DNA of 64,000 nucleotides, taken from the NCBI GenBank assembly GCA_965248715.1, contig CBDFKB010000004.1:1-64000 (forward strand). The letters run 5' to 3'. Shown here in pieces: positions 45,342-54,150 of the stretch. A program made the position numbers and the translations under genes. Below the pieces are notes generated by a model that saw only the letters and a program-made list of their open reading frames with translations, did no database searches and was not told the DNA's origin. The stretch is from CBDFKB01 sp965248715. Lineage in GTDB: Bacteria; Pseudomonadota; Alphaproteobacteria; Rhizobiales; Rhizobiaceae. Position 1 is the stretch's first letter. Each line of letters begins with the position of its first letter.

Positions 45342-47378
45342 TTGTCTGCAATACTAAATGGCGATACAGTGGTGCGACGGCAACCAAAGAATGTTGATCA
45401 AGGGTTTGGGGACTCAGCGATTTTTCGACAGGTCACATATCAAGCAGCGAACAATGGCGGGCAGCGCCTGGCCACGCGCCAGGCGGTCCGGATAGCATTT
45501 TTATTGCTCGCAGTTGGCCTTTCGCTCGGTGCCGTCAAACCGGCGGCAGCCGAAACCAGGGCATTGAAACTATATTATCTGCACACCAGCGAGCGCGCTG
45601 AAATCGTTTATAAAAAGAACGGCAAATTCCTGCAAGATGGTCTCAAAAAGATCAATTATCATCTCCGTGATTGGCGCCGCAACGAACCGACCAAGATGGA
45701 CCCCAAGCTATTGGATCTAGTTTGGGAGATTTATCGCGAGAGCGGTTCGCGAAAATACATACACGTGGTTTCCGGTTATCGTTCTCCAGCGACCAATGAA
45801 ATGTTGCGCAAACGCGGTCGCGGCGTAGCCCGCAAAAGCCAACACACCGTGGGTAAGGCACTCGATTTTTATCTACCCGACGTCAATCTCACCAAATTGC
45901 GGCGTATCTCGCTTCGCAAGCAAGATGGTGGGGTCGGCTACTATCCGCGTTCCGGCTCACCTTTCGTGCATGTGGATACCGGCGGGGTGCGCCACTGGCC
46001 GCGCATGACCCGCAAACAATTGTTGGCGGTTTTCCCCAATGGCAAGACCTTGCATGTACCCGATGATCGCAAACCGCTTGCCGGCTACGAAAAAGCGGCC
46101 GCTGAATACAAGCGCGAACGGGCGTTGGAAAAAATCGTCATCGCCACTTCAAACGATGACGATGACGAAGGCGATGAGCCGGGATTGCTGGCCCGCCTGT
46201 TTAGCGGCGCCGGCCAAAGGCCACCTAATCGCCGTGAGCAAGGCTTTAGCGCGCCGAAGACGCAAATTCGCGCCGCCAATGCGGCTGCTGGCGCGCCAGT
46301 CCCGATCGCCGAGGTGCCGGTAGCGGCAAACCAGGAGCAGGTCGTACCGGTCGCCGCAGATCTACCGATTGCACCCGAGGCCCAAGACCAAGCCCAACAA
46401 TTGTTGGCCGCGTTGCCATCTGCGGTGCCGGCACCGGTTCCCGCGCCACGGGCGCTGGTCAGGCAATTGTCGGCGCCACAGCAACCATTGCCCGCTGAAG
46501 AAACCGCCGCGGAAGCAATATTGACCGCCAGCCTGCAAGTGCCGGCGCCGACACAACGCCCGGCGATTATCAACGGACCTTCGGAGCTGGGTTTAAACGG
46601 CACGGCCATTGAGCGGTCCCAACGCCATTTGGGCAACCAATTGGCGCTGGCAACGCTTGATCCCGGCCAGTTTTTCCGTCCTGCCGATGATGCCAACCTG
46701 CCAAACTTGTCCGCCTATGTGGGCGATGATGCCCCCCTGACTTCAGCCCTCGACCTGGTGAATGTTTCCCGCGCCGCCGGGCGAGCGGCCTTGCCCACGT
46801 CAATGGTAAATACGCGTGCCTTGGACCGGCAATCGGTTCATGCCACACTTGCGCGTAAACTTCTGGTTCAAAACGCAATGCTGCAATCGGGAGACAGTTC
46901 GCTATTGCGCAACCAGGGGCAGGATTTGCGACGCCTTGAACGACCGATTGTGACCGCCTCTATCAACCGATCCCAGGGCCGAATTTTTGCCATTGATGCG
47001 ACCGTCGGCGAACTGAGCGAGAATATGATCATCAACCGGCTAGCGGAAAAATCCATCCAGTTGCAAGCCACCCAATCCTCAGTTGCTGCGGCTTCCAATG
47101 CGGTTGCCGAAAACGACACGGTTAGCGGCATTCGCTTCAAGATGCAGGACATCGCCGCATTGGGCAGAAAAGCACTTGGTGTTTGGACGTTATCTGCCGA
47201 CCGCTACGCTACGATCAACAACGCCATGCGCGCACCAACTTATGATGAAAACGTGGTTCGCGGTGCGCCCAGCAAAATTTTGGCAAGCGGGTTTAGCCGC
47301 AGCGCCAATGCGCAATTAGCCAGCGCGTTCCTGGAGGCCGCCGCAATCCCGCACCCGTTCCGTGCCCTGTCCCAGTAA
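45342..47378 (+). CDS. DUF882/M15-like exported peptidase with long disordered tail
   Basis: 678 residues from a weak TTG start; GTG 45369 is also possible. The signal region is VRIAFLLLAVGLSLGAVKPA followed by an AAA-type cut. Residues 70-240 form a DUF882 (peptidase M15) domain with SQHTVGKALDF and PFVHVDTGGVRHWPRM, giving the zinc His/Asp/His set. The domain is expected to act on peptidoglycan peptide chains. Residues 250-680 are Ala/Pro/Gln-rich and match no domain. Followed by a repeat array before convergent gapR. Confidence 0.85.
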   Translation: MSAILNGDTVVRRQPKNVDQGFGDSAIFRQVTYQAANNGGQRLATRQAVRIAFLLLAVGLSLGAVKPAAAETRALKLYYLHTSERAEIVYKKNGKFLQDGLKKINYHLRDWRRNEPTKMDPKLLDLVWEIYRESGSRKYIHVVSGYRSPATNEMLRKRGRGVARKSQHTVGKALDFYLPDVNLTKLRRISLRKQDGGVGYYPRSGSPFVHVDTGGVRHWPRMTRKQLLAVFPNGKTLHVPDDRKPLAGYEKAAAEYKRERALEKIVIATSNDDDDEGDEPGLLARLFSGAGQRPPNRREQGFSAPKTQIRAANAAAGAPVPIAEVPVAANQEQVVPVAADLPIAPEAQDQAQQLLAALPSAVPAPVPAPRALVRQLSAPQQPLPAEETAAEAILTASLQVPAPTQRPAIINGPSELGLNGTAIERSQRHLGNQLALATLDPGQFFRPADDANLPNLSAYVGDDAPLTSALDLVNVSRAAGRAALPTSMVNTRALDRQSVHATLARKLLVQNAMLQSGDSSLLRNQGQDLRRLERPIVTASINRSQGRIFAIDATVGELSENMIINRLAEKSIQLQATQSSVAAASNAVAENDTVSGIRFKMQDIAALGRKALGVWTLSADRYATINNAMRAPTYDENVVRGAPSKILASGFSRSANAQLASAFLEAAAIPHPFRALSQ

Positions 47379-47510
47379 AATTTAGAGCGCGCCAGACCTA
47401 TTTGGAACCATTGTGTAACTACCGCAAGCTTGTCCTCTAACGAGGTGGACTACGCGCGACAGCACCGGCATATTACAAGCCGGCACTGCAACCATGATTC
47501 TCAACCGGCC

Positions 47511-47995
47511 CTAGCGCTTGTCACGAGGCGTTGGAATAGCTTCGTCGCGCTATCGCTTTGTTTTGTCGCGTATTCTCATCCGAAAACCGCTACACACTTT
47601 TCGGGAATACGCTCTAGCGCTTGTCACGAAGCGTAGGATTTGCTTCGTCGCGCTATCTGTTTGTTTTGTCGCGTATTCTTGTCCGAAAACCGCTACACAC
47701 TTTTCGGGAATACGCTTAGCGCTTGTTACGAAGCGTGGGGTTCGCTTCGTCGCGCTATCTGTTTGTTTTGTCGCGTATTCTTGTCCGAAAACCGCTACAC
47801 ACTTTTCGGGAATACGCTCTAGCGCTTGTCACCAAGCGTTGGGTTCGCTTCGTCGCGCTATCTCTTTGTTTATGCGTATTCTTATCCGAAAACCGCTACA
47901 CACTTTTCGGGAATACGCTCTAGCGCTTGTCACCAAGCGTTGGAATAGCTTCGTCGCGCTATCCCTTTGTTTAAGCGTGTCATTGTTCAAATGGG
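47511..47995 (+). repeat. Tandem array of five H1-H2 units (about 102 bp each)
   Basis: Units start at TAGCGC 47512, 47615, 47717, 47820 and 47921. Each has H1, a linker such as TCTGTTTGTTTTGTC, and H2 of the GCGTATTC type. The last unit switches to GCGTGTCATTGTTC and breaks off. Units differ by a few bases, mainly in H1 loops (TTGGAATA, TAGGATTT, TGGGGTTC). The array fills the gap between convergent genes. Confidence 0.93.
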
Positions 47996-48017
47996 TAAAT
48001 ATCCAGTTCCGTTGCTC

Positions 48018-48275
48018 TCAGGCCATGCCGAGTGCAGATAGGTAGAGGTCGAGAACCGCCTCTTCTTCTTGGCGTTGCGCCTGATCGATTTTGCGCATGC
48101 CGACAATTCTGCGCACGACTTTGGCATCGAACCCGCGCCCGCGCATTTCCGCATAAACTTCCTTTACATCGTCGGCGATCGCCTTTTTTTCTTCTTCCAG
48201 CCGCTCTATGCGCTCAATGAATTGGCGCAATTCGCTTGCTGCCACCGTCGAGCTAGGGGTTTGTTCTTCTGCCAT
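48018..48275 (-). CDS. gapR: GapR / DUF2312 DNA-binding protein
   Basis: 85 residues. ELRQFIERIERLEEEKKAIA and KEVYAEMRGRGFDAKVVRRI cover nearly the whole protein and are the signature of GapR, a nucleoid protein of Alphaproteobacteria that binds overtwisted, AT-rich DNA ahead of replication and transcription forks. Three helices and dimer coiled coil are expected. The order GapR, DUF1244, DUF1036, pyk is conserved in the order. Confidence 0.95.
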   Translation of the reverse strand: MAEEQTPSSTVAASELRQFIERIERLEEEKKAIADDVKEVYAEMRGRGFDAKVVRRIVGMRKIDQAQRQEEEAVLDLYLSALGMA

Positions 48276-48342
48276 GATTTTCCGATCCGTTGGTTATTTT
48301 GTCGTTACATGATTGGCCGCGACCGGGAAATCTCATTTGCCC

Positions 48343-48648
48343 TCATTGGTTCGGTTTCGATAGCTCGAACGCGGCTTTTTGTTCGGCACTGGCTTCGGTC
48401 TGATAGCGCGCCTTCCACTGCGGGTACGGCATGCCGTAGACAATCTCGCGGGCTTGCCCCTGGTCGATCTCCGCATCGCGTTCGGCTGCAGCCTCCACAT
48501 ACCAACGCGAAAGGCAATTTCGGCAGAACCCGGTGAGAATCATCATGTCGATATTTTGCACATCGCTACGCTCGCGCAAATGCTGCACCAAGCGGCGAAA
48601 TACCGCTGCTTCCAATTCGCTGTCTTTATTACCCGACTTTTCCGTCAT
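48343..48648 (-). CDS. DUF1244 family protein
   Basis: 101 residues. FRRLVQHLRERSDVQNIDMM then ILTGFCRNCLSRWYVEAAAE has the conserved FCRNCL with two cysteines, and YGMPYPQWKARYQTEAS closes the family block. All-helical small protein of unknown function; the two Cys may bind a metal. It follows in the gapR direction with 67 bases between. Start ATG 48648 has GGGAG upstream. Confidence 0.92.
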   Translation of the reverse strand: MTEKSGNKDSELEAAVFRRLVQHLRERSDVQNIDMMILTGFCRNCLSRWYVEAAAERDAEIDQGQAREIVYGMPYPQWKARYQTEASAEQKAAFELSKPNQ

Positions 48649-48848
48649 CCCATGCTCCCATTTGCGCCATCCACATCTTCCAACCGATGATATTGTAGTG
48701 AAATAGGTCTACTCGACAAATGCTGCAAGCGATCAATAGGCTGCGGTTTTTCGATCAATGGTCAGGCACCGTGCGCGTTGACACTGCGCTGATCATATTC
48801 AAATGCTAGCATATTGGGCGAATCAACCACGGAGCCTGGCAAATCGCC

Positions 48849-49292
48849 ATGATGAAATTGCAATGCCGCTTGCCAGCCATGCTGAAAATTTCAGCGGCGA
48901 TATTGGCGGTTACCGTGATCGCGGTAACGCCGAAGATTGCGAGCGCCGGGCTTCGGGTATGCAACGACACTTCCAGTTTGGTCGGTGTTTCACTTGGCTA
49001 TCGCAAGGATAATAATTGGCGCACTGAAGGGTGGTGGCGGATTCCGGGGAACCAGTGTGCCTCGCTGATCAACGGCACACTGGAATCGCGCTACTACTAT
49101 GTTTATGCCGAAGACGCCGAGCGCGGTGGACAATGGCGTGGCGAAGTGACCATGTGCACCCGCGACCGGGAATTTACCATCATCGGCAACAAGAACTGCT
49201 TCCAACGCGGCCACCAAAAGACCGATTTTTTCGAAATCGATACTGGTGAGCGCGGCAGTTGGTTAGTCAAGCTGACTGACCGCAGGCAATAG
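48849..49292 (+). CDS. DUF1036 family exported protein
   Basis: 147 residues. Signal peptide residues 10-33 end in KIASAG. LRVCNDTSSLVGVSLGYRK, WRTEGWWRIPGNQCASLI and YYYVYAEDAERGGQWRGEV are the family's blocks, with Cys pairs in CNDTS, QCASL, MCTRD and NCFQRG. Function unknown. It is upstream of pyk with 22 bases between, so the two may be co-transcribed; this pairing is typical in rhizobia. Confidence 0.92.
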   Translation: MMKLQCRLPAMLKISAAILAVTVIAVTPKIASAGLRVCNDTSSLVGVSLGYRKDNNWRTEGWWRIPGNQCASLINGTLESRYYYVYAEDAERGGQWRGEVTMCTRDREFTIIGNKNCFQRGHQKTDFFEIDTGERGSWLVKLTDRRQ

Positions 49293-49314
49293 ACATAAGA
49301 AAGGCGGCTAGCCG

Positions 49315-50784
49315 ATGCATCGCCAGCGCGCCGTAAAGATTTTAGCGACCCTTGGACCGGCCTCATCGACCGTTGCAAGCATCAAAGAGCTATACGAGGC
49401 CGGCGCCGACCTGTTCCGCATCAATATGAGCCATGCTGATCGCGACATCTTGTTCGATCTGACGCAAAAGATCCGTAGCGTCGAGGAAGAGGTCGGTAGG
49501 CCTTTGGGAATATTGGTCGATCTGCAGGGTCCAAAAATCCGCCTCGGCCGGTTTCAATCCGGATCGGTTGAACTGTCTAAAGGTGATTTGATTACCCTCG
49601 ACGCCAACCCGGAGCCTGGCACCCGTGACCGGGTGCATCTGCCCCATCCAGAAGTGCTGGCAGCGCTCAAAACAGGCGATCGGGTACTGATCGATGACGG
49701 CCGTTTGCATTTGCGCGCAGTGGCGCTGGAAGCCGACGCTTGTCGCTGCAAAGTGATTTCCGGCAGTCGCATTTCCGACCGCAAAGGTGTCAGTCTGCCA
49801 GATACCGAACTACCTAGCAGCGCCTTGACGGACAAGGACCGGGTCGATCTTGCCAACGCGCTTGAAGCCGATGCCGATTGGGTAGCATTGTCGTTCGTAC
49901 AACGCCCCGAAGACATCGCTGAAGTGCGTACCCTTGGCCGTGGCCGGGTTGGTGTTTTGGCCAAGATCGAAAAGCCGCAGGCGCTTGAACGGTTGCATGA
50001 TATCATATCCCTGTCCGATGCGATCATGATTGCCCGTGGCGATTTAGGTGTCGAAACCCCGCTTGAGGCGGTGCCGGGGATCCAAAAGCAAATCACCCGC
50101 GCCTGCCGCCAGGCCGGCAAACCGGTAGTGGTCGCAACCCAGATGCTGGAATCGATGATTTTGGCCCCGGTGCCAACCCGGGCAGAAGTTTCCGATGTCG
50201 CGACCGCAGTCTTTGATGGCGCCGACGCGGTGATGCTGTCGGCAGAATCGGCCGCCGGAGATTATCCGGTGGAAGCGGTCGCTACCATGGACTCGATCGC
50301 CCGTGCCGTTGAACGCGACCCGATCTATCCGGGCATTATCAGCGCCCAGCAATCTGAACCACGTGCCACCGCTGCTGACGCGATTTCGGCAGCCGCCCGG
50401 CAAATCGCCGCGACCCTTAAACTGTCGGCGATCGTTTGCTATACCTCCTCCGGCACCACCGGATTGCGCGCCGCGCGCGAACGCCCGATCGTACCGATAA
50501 TCGCCCTATCGCCAATCATCCGCACCGCGCGGCGCCTGTCGATCGTGTGGGGCTTACATTGTGTGGTGACGGCCGATGCCAAAGACCTTGACGACATGGT
50601 CGAGCGGGCCTGCTCGATCGCGGTCAATCAAGGTATTGCCAAGGAAAACGACGGCATCATTATTTCCGCCGGCGTGCCGCTTCGAACCCCTGGCGCGACC
50701 AATATGCTGCGGATCGCCAATGTCAGCGATGCGTCGCGAAAACATACCGCGCCGCTGGATGAACTAAATTTGGGGCTGGGGTAA
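49315..50784 (+). CDS. pyk: Pyruvate kinase
   Basis: 489 residues. KILATLGPASSTVASIKELY opens the barrel, DLFRINMSHAD gives substrate ligands, GVLAKIEKPQALERLHDII and DAIMIARGDLGVETPLEAVP contain the catalytic Lys and metal Glu/Asp. The C-terminal domain has AIVCYTSSGTTGLRAARERP. It makes ATP and pyruvate from phosphoenolpyruvate. Ends 14 bases before an H2 palindrome. Confidence 0.97.
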   Translation: MHRQRAVKILATLGPASSTVASIKELYEAGADLFRINMSHADRDILFDLTQKIRSVEEEVGRPLGILVDLQGPKIRLGRFQSGSVELSKGDLITLDANPEPGTRDRVHLPHPEVLAALKTGDRVLIDDGRLHLRAVALEADACRCKVISGSRISDRKGVSLPDTELPSSALTDKDRVDLANALEADADWVALSFVQRPEDIAEVRTLGRGRVGVLAKIEKPQALERLHDIISLSDAIMIARGDLGVETPLEAVPGIQKQITRACRQAGKPVVVATQMLESMILAPVPTRAEVSDVATAVFDGADAVMLSAESAAGDYPVEAVATMDSIARAVERDPIYPGIISAQQSEPRATAADAISAAARQIAATLKLSAIVCYTSSGTTGLRAARERPIVPIIALSPIIRTARRLSIVWGLHCVVTADAKDLDDMVERACSIAVNQGIAKENDGIIISAGVPLRTPGATNMLRIANVSDASRKHTAPLDELNLGLG

Positions 50785-50797
50785 TTCGGTGGCGCGT

Positions 50798-50950
50798 CTA
50801 GAGCGTGTCACCGAAAACCGGTACCCATTTTTGGGTGACAAGCTCTGGTGCATTTTTCGCGATTTGTGAATCGTAAATAGTACTCTATCTATTTGTTTTG
50901 TCGCACAATTTTTCTGAAAACCGGCCACCACTTTTCAGATTGTGCTCTAG
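50798..50950 (+). repeat. H2 palindrome, diverged H1, and third-type H2
   Basis: An H2-like palindrome (CTAGAGCGTGTCACC...GGTGACAAGCTC), then a diverged H1 that still ends CTCTATCTATTTGTTTTGTC, then the only GCACAAT-type H2: GCACAAT, four T, CTGAAAA, loop CCGGCCACCAC, TTTTCAG, ATTGTGC, ending in CTAG (50947-50950). It lies between convergent pyk and the TPR gene and supplies the latter's stop. Confidence 0.9.
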
Positions 50951-51567
50951 GTGCGCCGGCCAGCGAGCACTTCTTCCAACTCAATCACCGCTCTTTGTGC
51001 GTTGTCGAGCGCAGGATAGATTTTCAGCACGTGGTACCAAGTTTGCAAGGCCAATTCCTCTTGTTCTAACAATTGGAAGATCATTCCAAGACCGGCCAAC
51101 GCGCCGAAATGGCGCGGTTCCAATCTCAGTACCCGGCGGATATCGGTGATCGATTTCCCGTATTCTTTGACCACGAAATAGGCGGTGGCGCGGCGGTTCC
51201 AGCCCTCGGCGTAATCAGGAGCCAGCACCACCACTTGATCGAGAATGTCGAGGGCTTGGGAATATTTTCGCGCGCTCATCGAGCTGGCGGCGCGGGTCAT
51301 CAACAAATCAACCGAATCCGAACCCGATGATCCCCATTCCCGCCATATGCTGCGGGCAATCCTGCCCGCCTTGGCGTTGTTGGTTTCACGGCCAAGAATG
51401 GCAAACAATTCGTCAAGCCGGTTTGTCTCAGCCGCCTGATCGGGAATTTTTTCGGGTTGCGTCGTTTCCAGTTTACCGGAGACGCCGCTTTGCTTCCCGG
51501 TATCGGCGCCAAAGGCCGAAAGTGACAAGATCAACATGGTCGCTAACGCAGTAAATAGGGTCCGCAT
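50947..51567 (-). CDS. Exported TPR protein
   Basis: 206 residues from ATG 51567, which starts a signal peptide (MRTLFTALATMLILSLSAFG). Two or three TPR units follow: VDLLMTRAASSMSARKYSQA, YAEGWNRRATAYFVVKEYGK, and FGALAGLGMIFQLLEQEELA. Such periplasmic TPR proteins bind partners; none can be named. Gene order pyk - TPR - rpmJ is typical for rhizobia. The TAG stop lies in the CTAG of a repeat. Confidence 0.88.
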   Translation of the reverse strand: MRTLFTALATMLILSLSAFGADTGKQSGVSGKLETTQPEKIPDQAAETNRLDELFAILGRETNNAKAGRIARSIWREWGSSGSDSVDLLMTRAASSMSARKYSQALDILDQVVVLAPDYAEGWNRRATAYFVVKEYGKSITDIRRVLRLEPRHFGALAGLGMIFQLLEQEELALQTWYHVLKIYPALDNAQRAVIELEEVLAGRRT

Positions 51568-51683
51568 CGCTTGAGCATAGCCGACGTGGTAGCTCTCACA
51601 AAACAAAAACTCGTGAAACCCCGGCCGACCAACTACCATTGCGAGTCAGCAATTGTGTTGGAAAATCGAATTCGCGCGGCAAA

Positions 51684-51837
51684 TTATACCAAGGGAAATT
51701 ATTTCCATCCGATCCGAGCGGAACGGGAGTGCGTCGGGCAACCTTGTGCGGGCACTACGAGCCTGCCGCAACGATCTACCAGCCAATGGTGGCGAAACTC
51801 ACCATCGGGTGGGTACATTTAAGTCCCCTTGGTATTA
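51684..51837. repeat. Inverted-repeat element A (ATACCAAGGG ends)
   Basis: TTATACCAAGGGAAATTA at 51684 and its near-complement ending at 51837 (about 15 of 18 match) enclose about 120 bases without a gene. Its right end overlaps the left end of element B by a few bases. Fragments with ATACCAACGG occur near 32872, 35014 and 52345. Confidence 0.5.
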
Positions 51838-52010
51838 GGCCGTGTGGACGGATTGGATTTTGCCCATATCTTTTAAAGACCCAGCGAATTTTGCCCGTGA
51901 ATGCGTTGAAAGACACTGATGGTCGGTCATACCATGGCGCGTCTTTCGCCTGTTCACGATCAAAATTCGACAAGCGCCACGTCGAAAACCAAACCGTCCA
52001 AACGGCCTAG
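51835..52010. mobile_element. Inverted-repeat element B overlapping the rpmJ stop codon
   Basis: About 176 bases. The left end TTAGGCCGTGTGGACGGATT and the right end (complement of CTAGGCCGTTTGGACGGTTT) match over about 28 bases with five differences. Inside, GAATTTTG/CAAAATTC, GTGAA/TTCAC, GAAAGAC/GTCTTTC and ATGGT/ACCAT nest into one long interrupted hairpin. The CTAG at its right end contains the rpmJ TAG stop. The left end recurs at 35035. Confidence 0.75.
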
Positions 52011-52132
52011 CCTTGACGCACCTTAAAGCGCGGATTGGTTTTGTTGATAATGTAGACCCGACCCTTACGGCGGACCAACCGGTTGCCACGGTGGCGGGTC
52101 TTTAACGCTTTGATGGAATTTCTGATCTTCAT
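52007..52132 (-). CDS. rpmJ: 50S ribosomal protein L36 (zinc-free type)
   Basis: 41 residues. MKIRNSIKALKTRHRGNRLV and RRKGRVYIINKTNPRFKVRQ span the protein and lack the Cys/His zinc ribbon, the type called YkgO in enterics and usual in Alphaproteobacteria. The start is ATG 52132; longer frames upstream are not conserved. The stop TAG (52009-52007 on the minus strand) lies in the end of element B. Confidence 0.95.
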   Translation of the reverse strand: MKIRNSIKALKTRHRGNRLVRRKGRVYIINKTNPRFKVRQG

Positions 52133-52536
52133 GATTTTGTTCCGCCCGCCCCGAAACGGCAATCGGGGCATTTTATGTCCATTGTCTAAGGCAGCAATCT
52201 CGGCTTTTCGCAAAGCATCACATGATCGCCAGCTTTTGTGGCCGGAGCACTTGCGCCGAACACAATTGCGGCGCACCCTTTAAGAGCACGCCGTGTTGCT
52301 AGGCGTTCAATAACCCTAACCGATGGGCCAAGTCAATATTAGCTACCGTTGGTATTCCTGGTTTGGCCTTGGATTAGCATTTGCGCTGCGGCTCGTCGCC
52401 CATGGATGGACACAAGGTCGCAAAACGACAATTTGACGGGGCCGCCTTTGATAATTAATAGCGCGGCATCACCCGACGGTATTGGCCTCGACAAAAGGTG
52501 CGAACCGGGCCTGGTTGAAATAGGATGACATCCAAC
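52133..52536. other. Divergent upstream region of rpmJ and the sox operon
   Basis: About 400 bases without a supported gene. It must hold promoters in both directions. I see no riboswitch of the glycine or folate type by eye and no clear operator. A fragment ACCGTTGGTATT at 52345 matches the ATACCAACGG motif of other repeats. Confidence 0.5.
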
Positions 52537-53790
52537 ATGCGAAAGTTTTCGGCATTCGCCTTGGCGCGAGAAGCGATCCGCGCCCATTCCGGTTGGGAAC
52601 GGCAATGGGCCGACCCAGAACCTAAGGCGGAGTATGACATTGTGATCGTCGGCGCCGGCGGCCATGGTCTCGGCACCGCCTATTACCTGGCCAAGGAACA
52701 CGGCATGACCAATATTGCGGTGTTGGAAAAAGGTTGGCTCGGCGGCGGTAATACCGGCCGCAACACCACCATCATCCGCTCCAACTATCTTTATGACGAG
52801 TCCGCGGGCCTATATAATCATGCACTGAATTTGTGGGCGGGGCTGTCGCAAGAGCTCAACTACAATATTATGTATTCCGCCCGCGGCGTGATGATGCTGA
52901 CCCACAATGTGCACGACGTACAGGTGACCAAGCGTCATATCCACGCCAACCGGCTCAATGGTGTGCAAAACGAGTGGTTGACCCCTGAGCAGGCAAAGGA
53001 TTATTGCCCGCCGCTCAATATCTCGCGCTCCGCGCGTTATCCCGTGATGGGTGCAGCGCTACAGCGCAAAGGCGGTGTGGCCCGCCACGACGCGGTTGCT
53101 TGGGGATATGCCAGAGCTGCTTCAGCGCTCGGCGTGCATATTATTCAAAATTGTGAAGTTACCGGCATCCGCCGCGCGGCCAATGGAAAAATAAGCGGCG
53201 TCGAGACCGCACGCGGCTTTATCGGCGCCAAGAAGGTGGGCGTCGTTGCTGCCGGTCACACCTCGGTGTTGATGGAGATGGCCGGAGTTCGCATGCCGCT
53301 GGAAAGTTTTCCCCTACAAGCGCTGGTCTCGGAGCCGGTCAAACCATGTTTTCCGTGCGTGGTCATGTCAAACACGGTGCACGCTTATATTTCCCAATCG
53401 GATAAAGGAGAATTGGTAATCGGCGCTGGAACCGACCAATATACTTCTTATTCCCAAACCGGCAGCCTGCATGTCATCAACCACACATTGGAAGCGATCT
53501 GCGAACTGTATCCGATGTTCCGCCGCATGCGTATGCTGCGGTCCTGGGGCGGTACGGTCGATGTAACCCCGGACCGCTCACCGATCCTCGCCAAGACCCC
53601 GGTTCCCGGCCTTTATGTCAATTGCGGCTGGGGCACCGGCGGCTTTAAGGCGACGCCGGGCTCGGCCCATGTGTTTGCCCACACCATTGCCCGCGATGAA
53701 CCGCATCCGATCAATGCCGGCTTCACCCTGGAGCGTTTTCGCTCCGGTCGGTTGATCGACGAGGCGGCGGCGGCCGCCGTAGCCCACTGA
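52537..53790 (+). CDS. soxB: Sarcosine oxidase, beta subunit
   Basis: 417 residues from ATG 52537, the family's usual start (MRKFSAFALAREAI). DIVIVGAGGHGLGTAYYLA binds FAD, GNTGRNTTIIRSNY follows, and KGGVARHDAVAWGYARAA has His184, which in known heterotetrameric enzymes binds FMN covalently. The C-terminal block WGGTVDVTPDRSPI is typical. It oxidises sarcosine to glycine and a methylene group that goes to tetrahydrofolate. First gene of the sox operon. Confidence 0.96.
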   Translation: MRKFSAFALAREAIRAHSGWERQWADPEPKAEYDIVIVGAGGHGLGTAYYLAKEHGMTNIAVLEKGWLGGGNTGRNTTIIRSNYLYDESAGLYNHALNLWAGLSQELNYNIMYSARGVMMLTHNVHDVQVTKRHIHANRLNGVQNEWLTPEQAKDYCPPLNISRSARYPVMGAALQRKGGVARHDAVAWGYARAASALGVHIIQNCEVTGIRRAANGKISGVETARGFIGAKKVGVVAAGHTSVLMEMAGVRMPLESFPLQALVSEPVKPCFPCVVMSNTVHAYISQSDKGELVIGAGTDQYTSYSQTGSLHVINHTLEAICELYPMFRRMRMLRSWGGTVDVTPDRSPILAKTPVPGLYVNCGWGTGGFKATPGSAHVFAHTIARDEPHPINAGFTLERFRSGRLIDEAAAAAVAH

Positions 53791-53799
53791 GGAACTTTG

Positions 53800-54150
53800 A
53801 TGCTGCTGATCCATTGCCCCTATTGCGATGAAGACCGCCCGGAGGTCGAATTTCACGGCGCCGGCGAGGCCCATATCGAGCGGCCTTCCGACATGGCCAA
53901 AATCTCGGATGAGGAATTCGAGGCGTTCTTCTTTTTGCGCGACAACCGCAAGGGCATCGTTTTCGAACGCTGGCGGCATTTGCATGGCTGTGCCCGGTTT
54001 TTTAACGCGGTACGGGATTCGGTGACCGACAAGTTTTTGCTCACCTACAAGGTCGGCGAAGAAAAGCCGGAACTCGATGCCAGCGGCGGATTAAAAAAAC
54101 CGCGCCGCGCCCCTGCCAAGGCCTCGGTCAAGAAGGACACCGGCACATGA
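53800..54150 (+). CDS. soxD: Sarcosine oxidase, delta subunit
   Basis: 116 residues from ATG 53800 after GAGGA. LLIHCPYCDEDRPEVEF supplies two Cys and RWRHLHGCARFFNAVRD the His and Cys of the zinc site typical of SoxD. The rest, about 90-116, is Lys-rich. It is a small structural subunit of the oxidase. The end overlaps the soxA start as ATGA, showing coupling. Confidence 0.94.
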   Translation: MLLIHCPYCDEDRPEVEFHGAGEAHIERPSDMAKISDEEFEAFFFLRDNRKGIVFERWRHLHGCARFFNAVRDSVTDKFLLTYKVGEEKPELDASGGLKKPRRAPAKASVKKDTGT

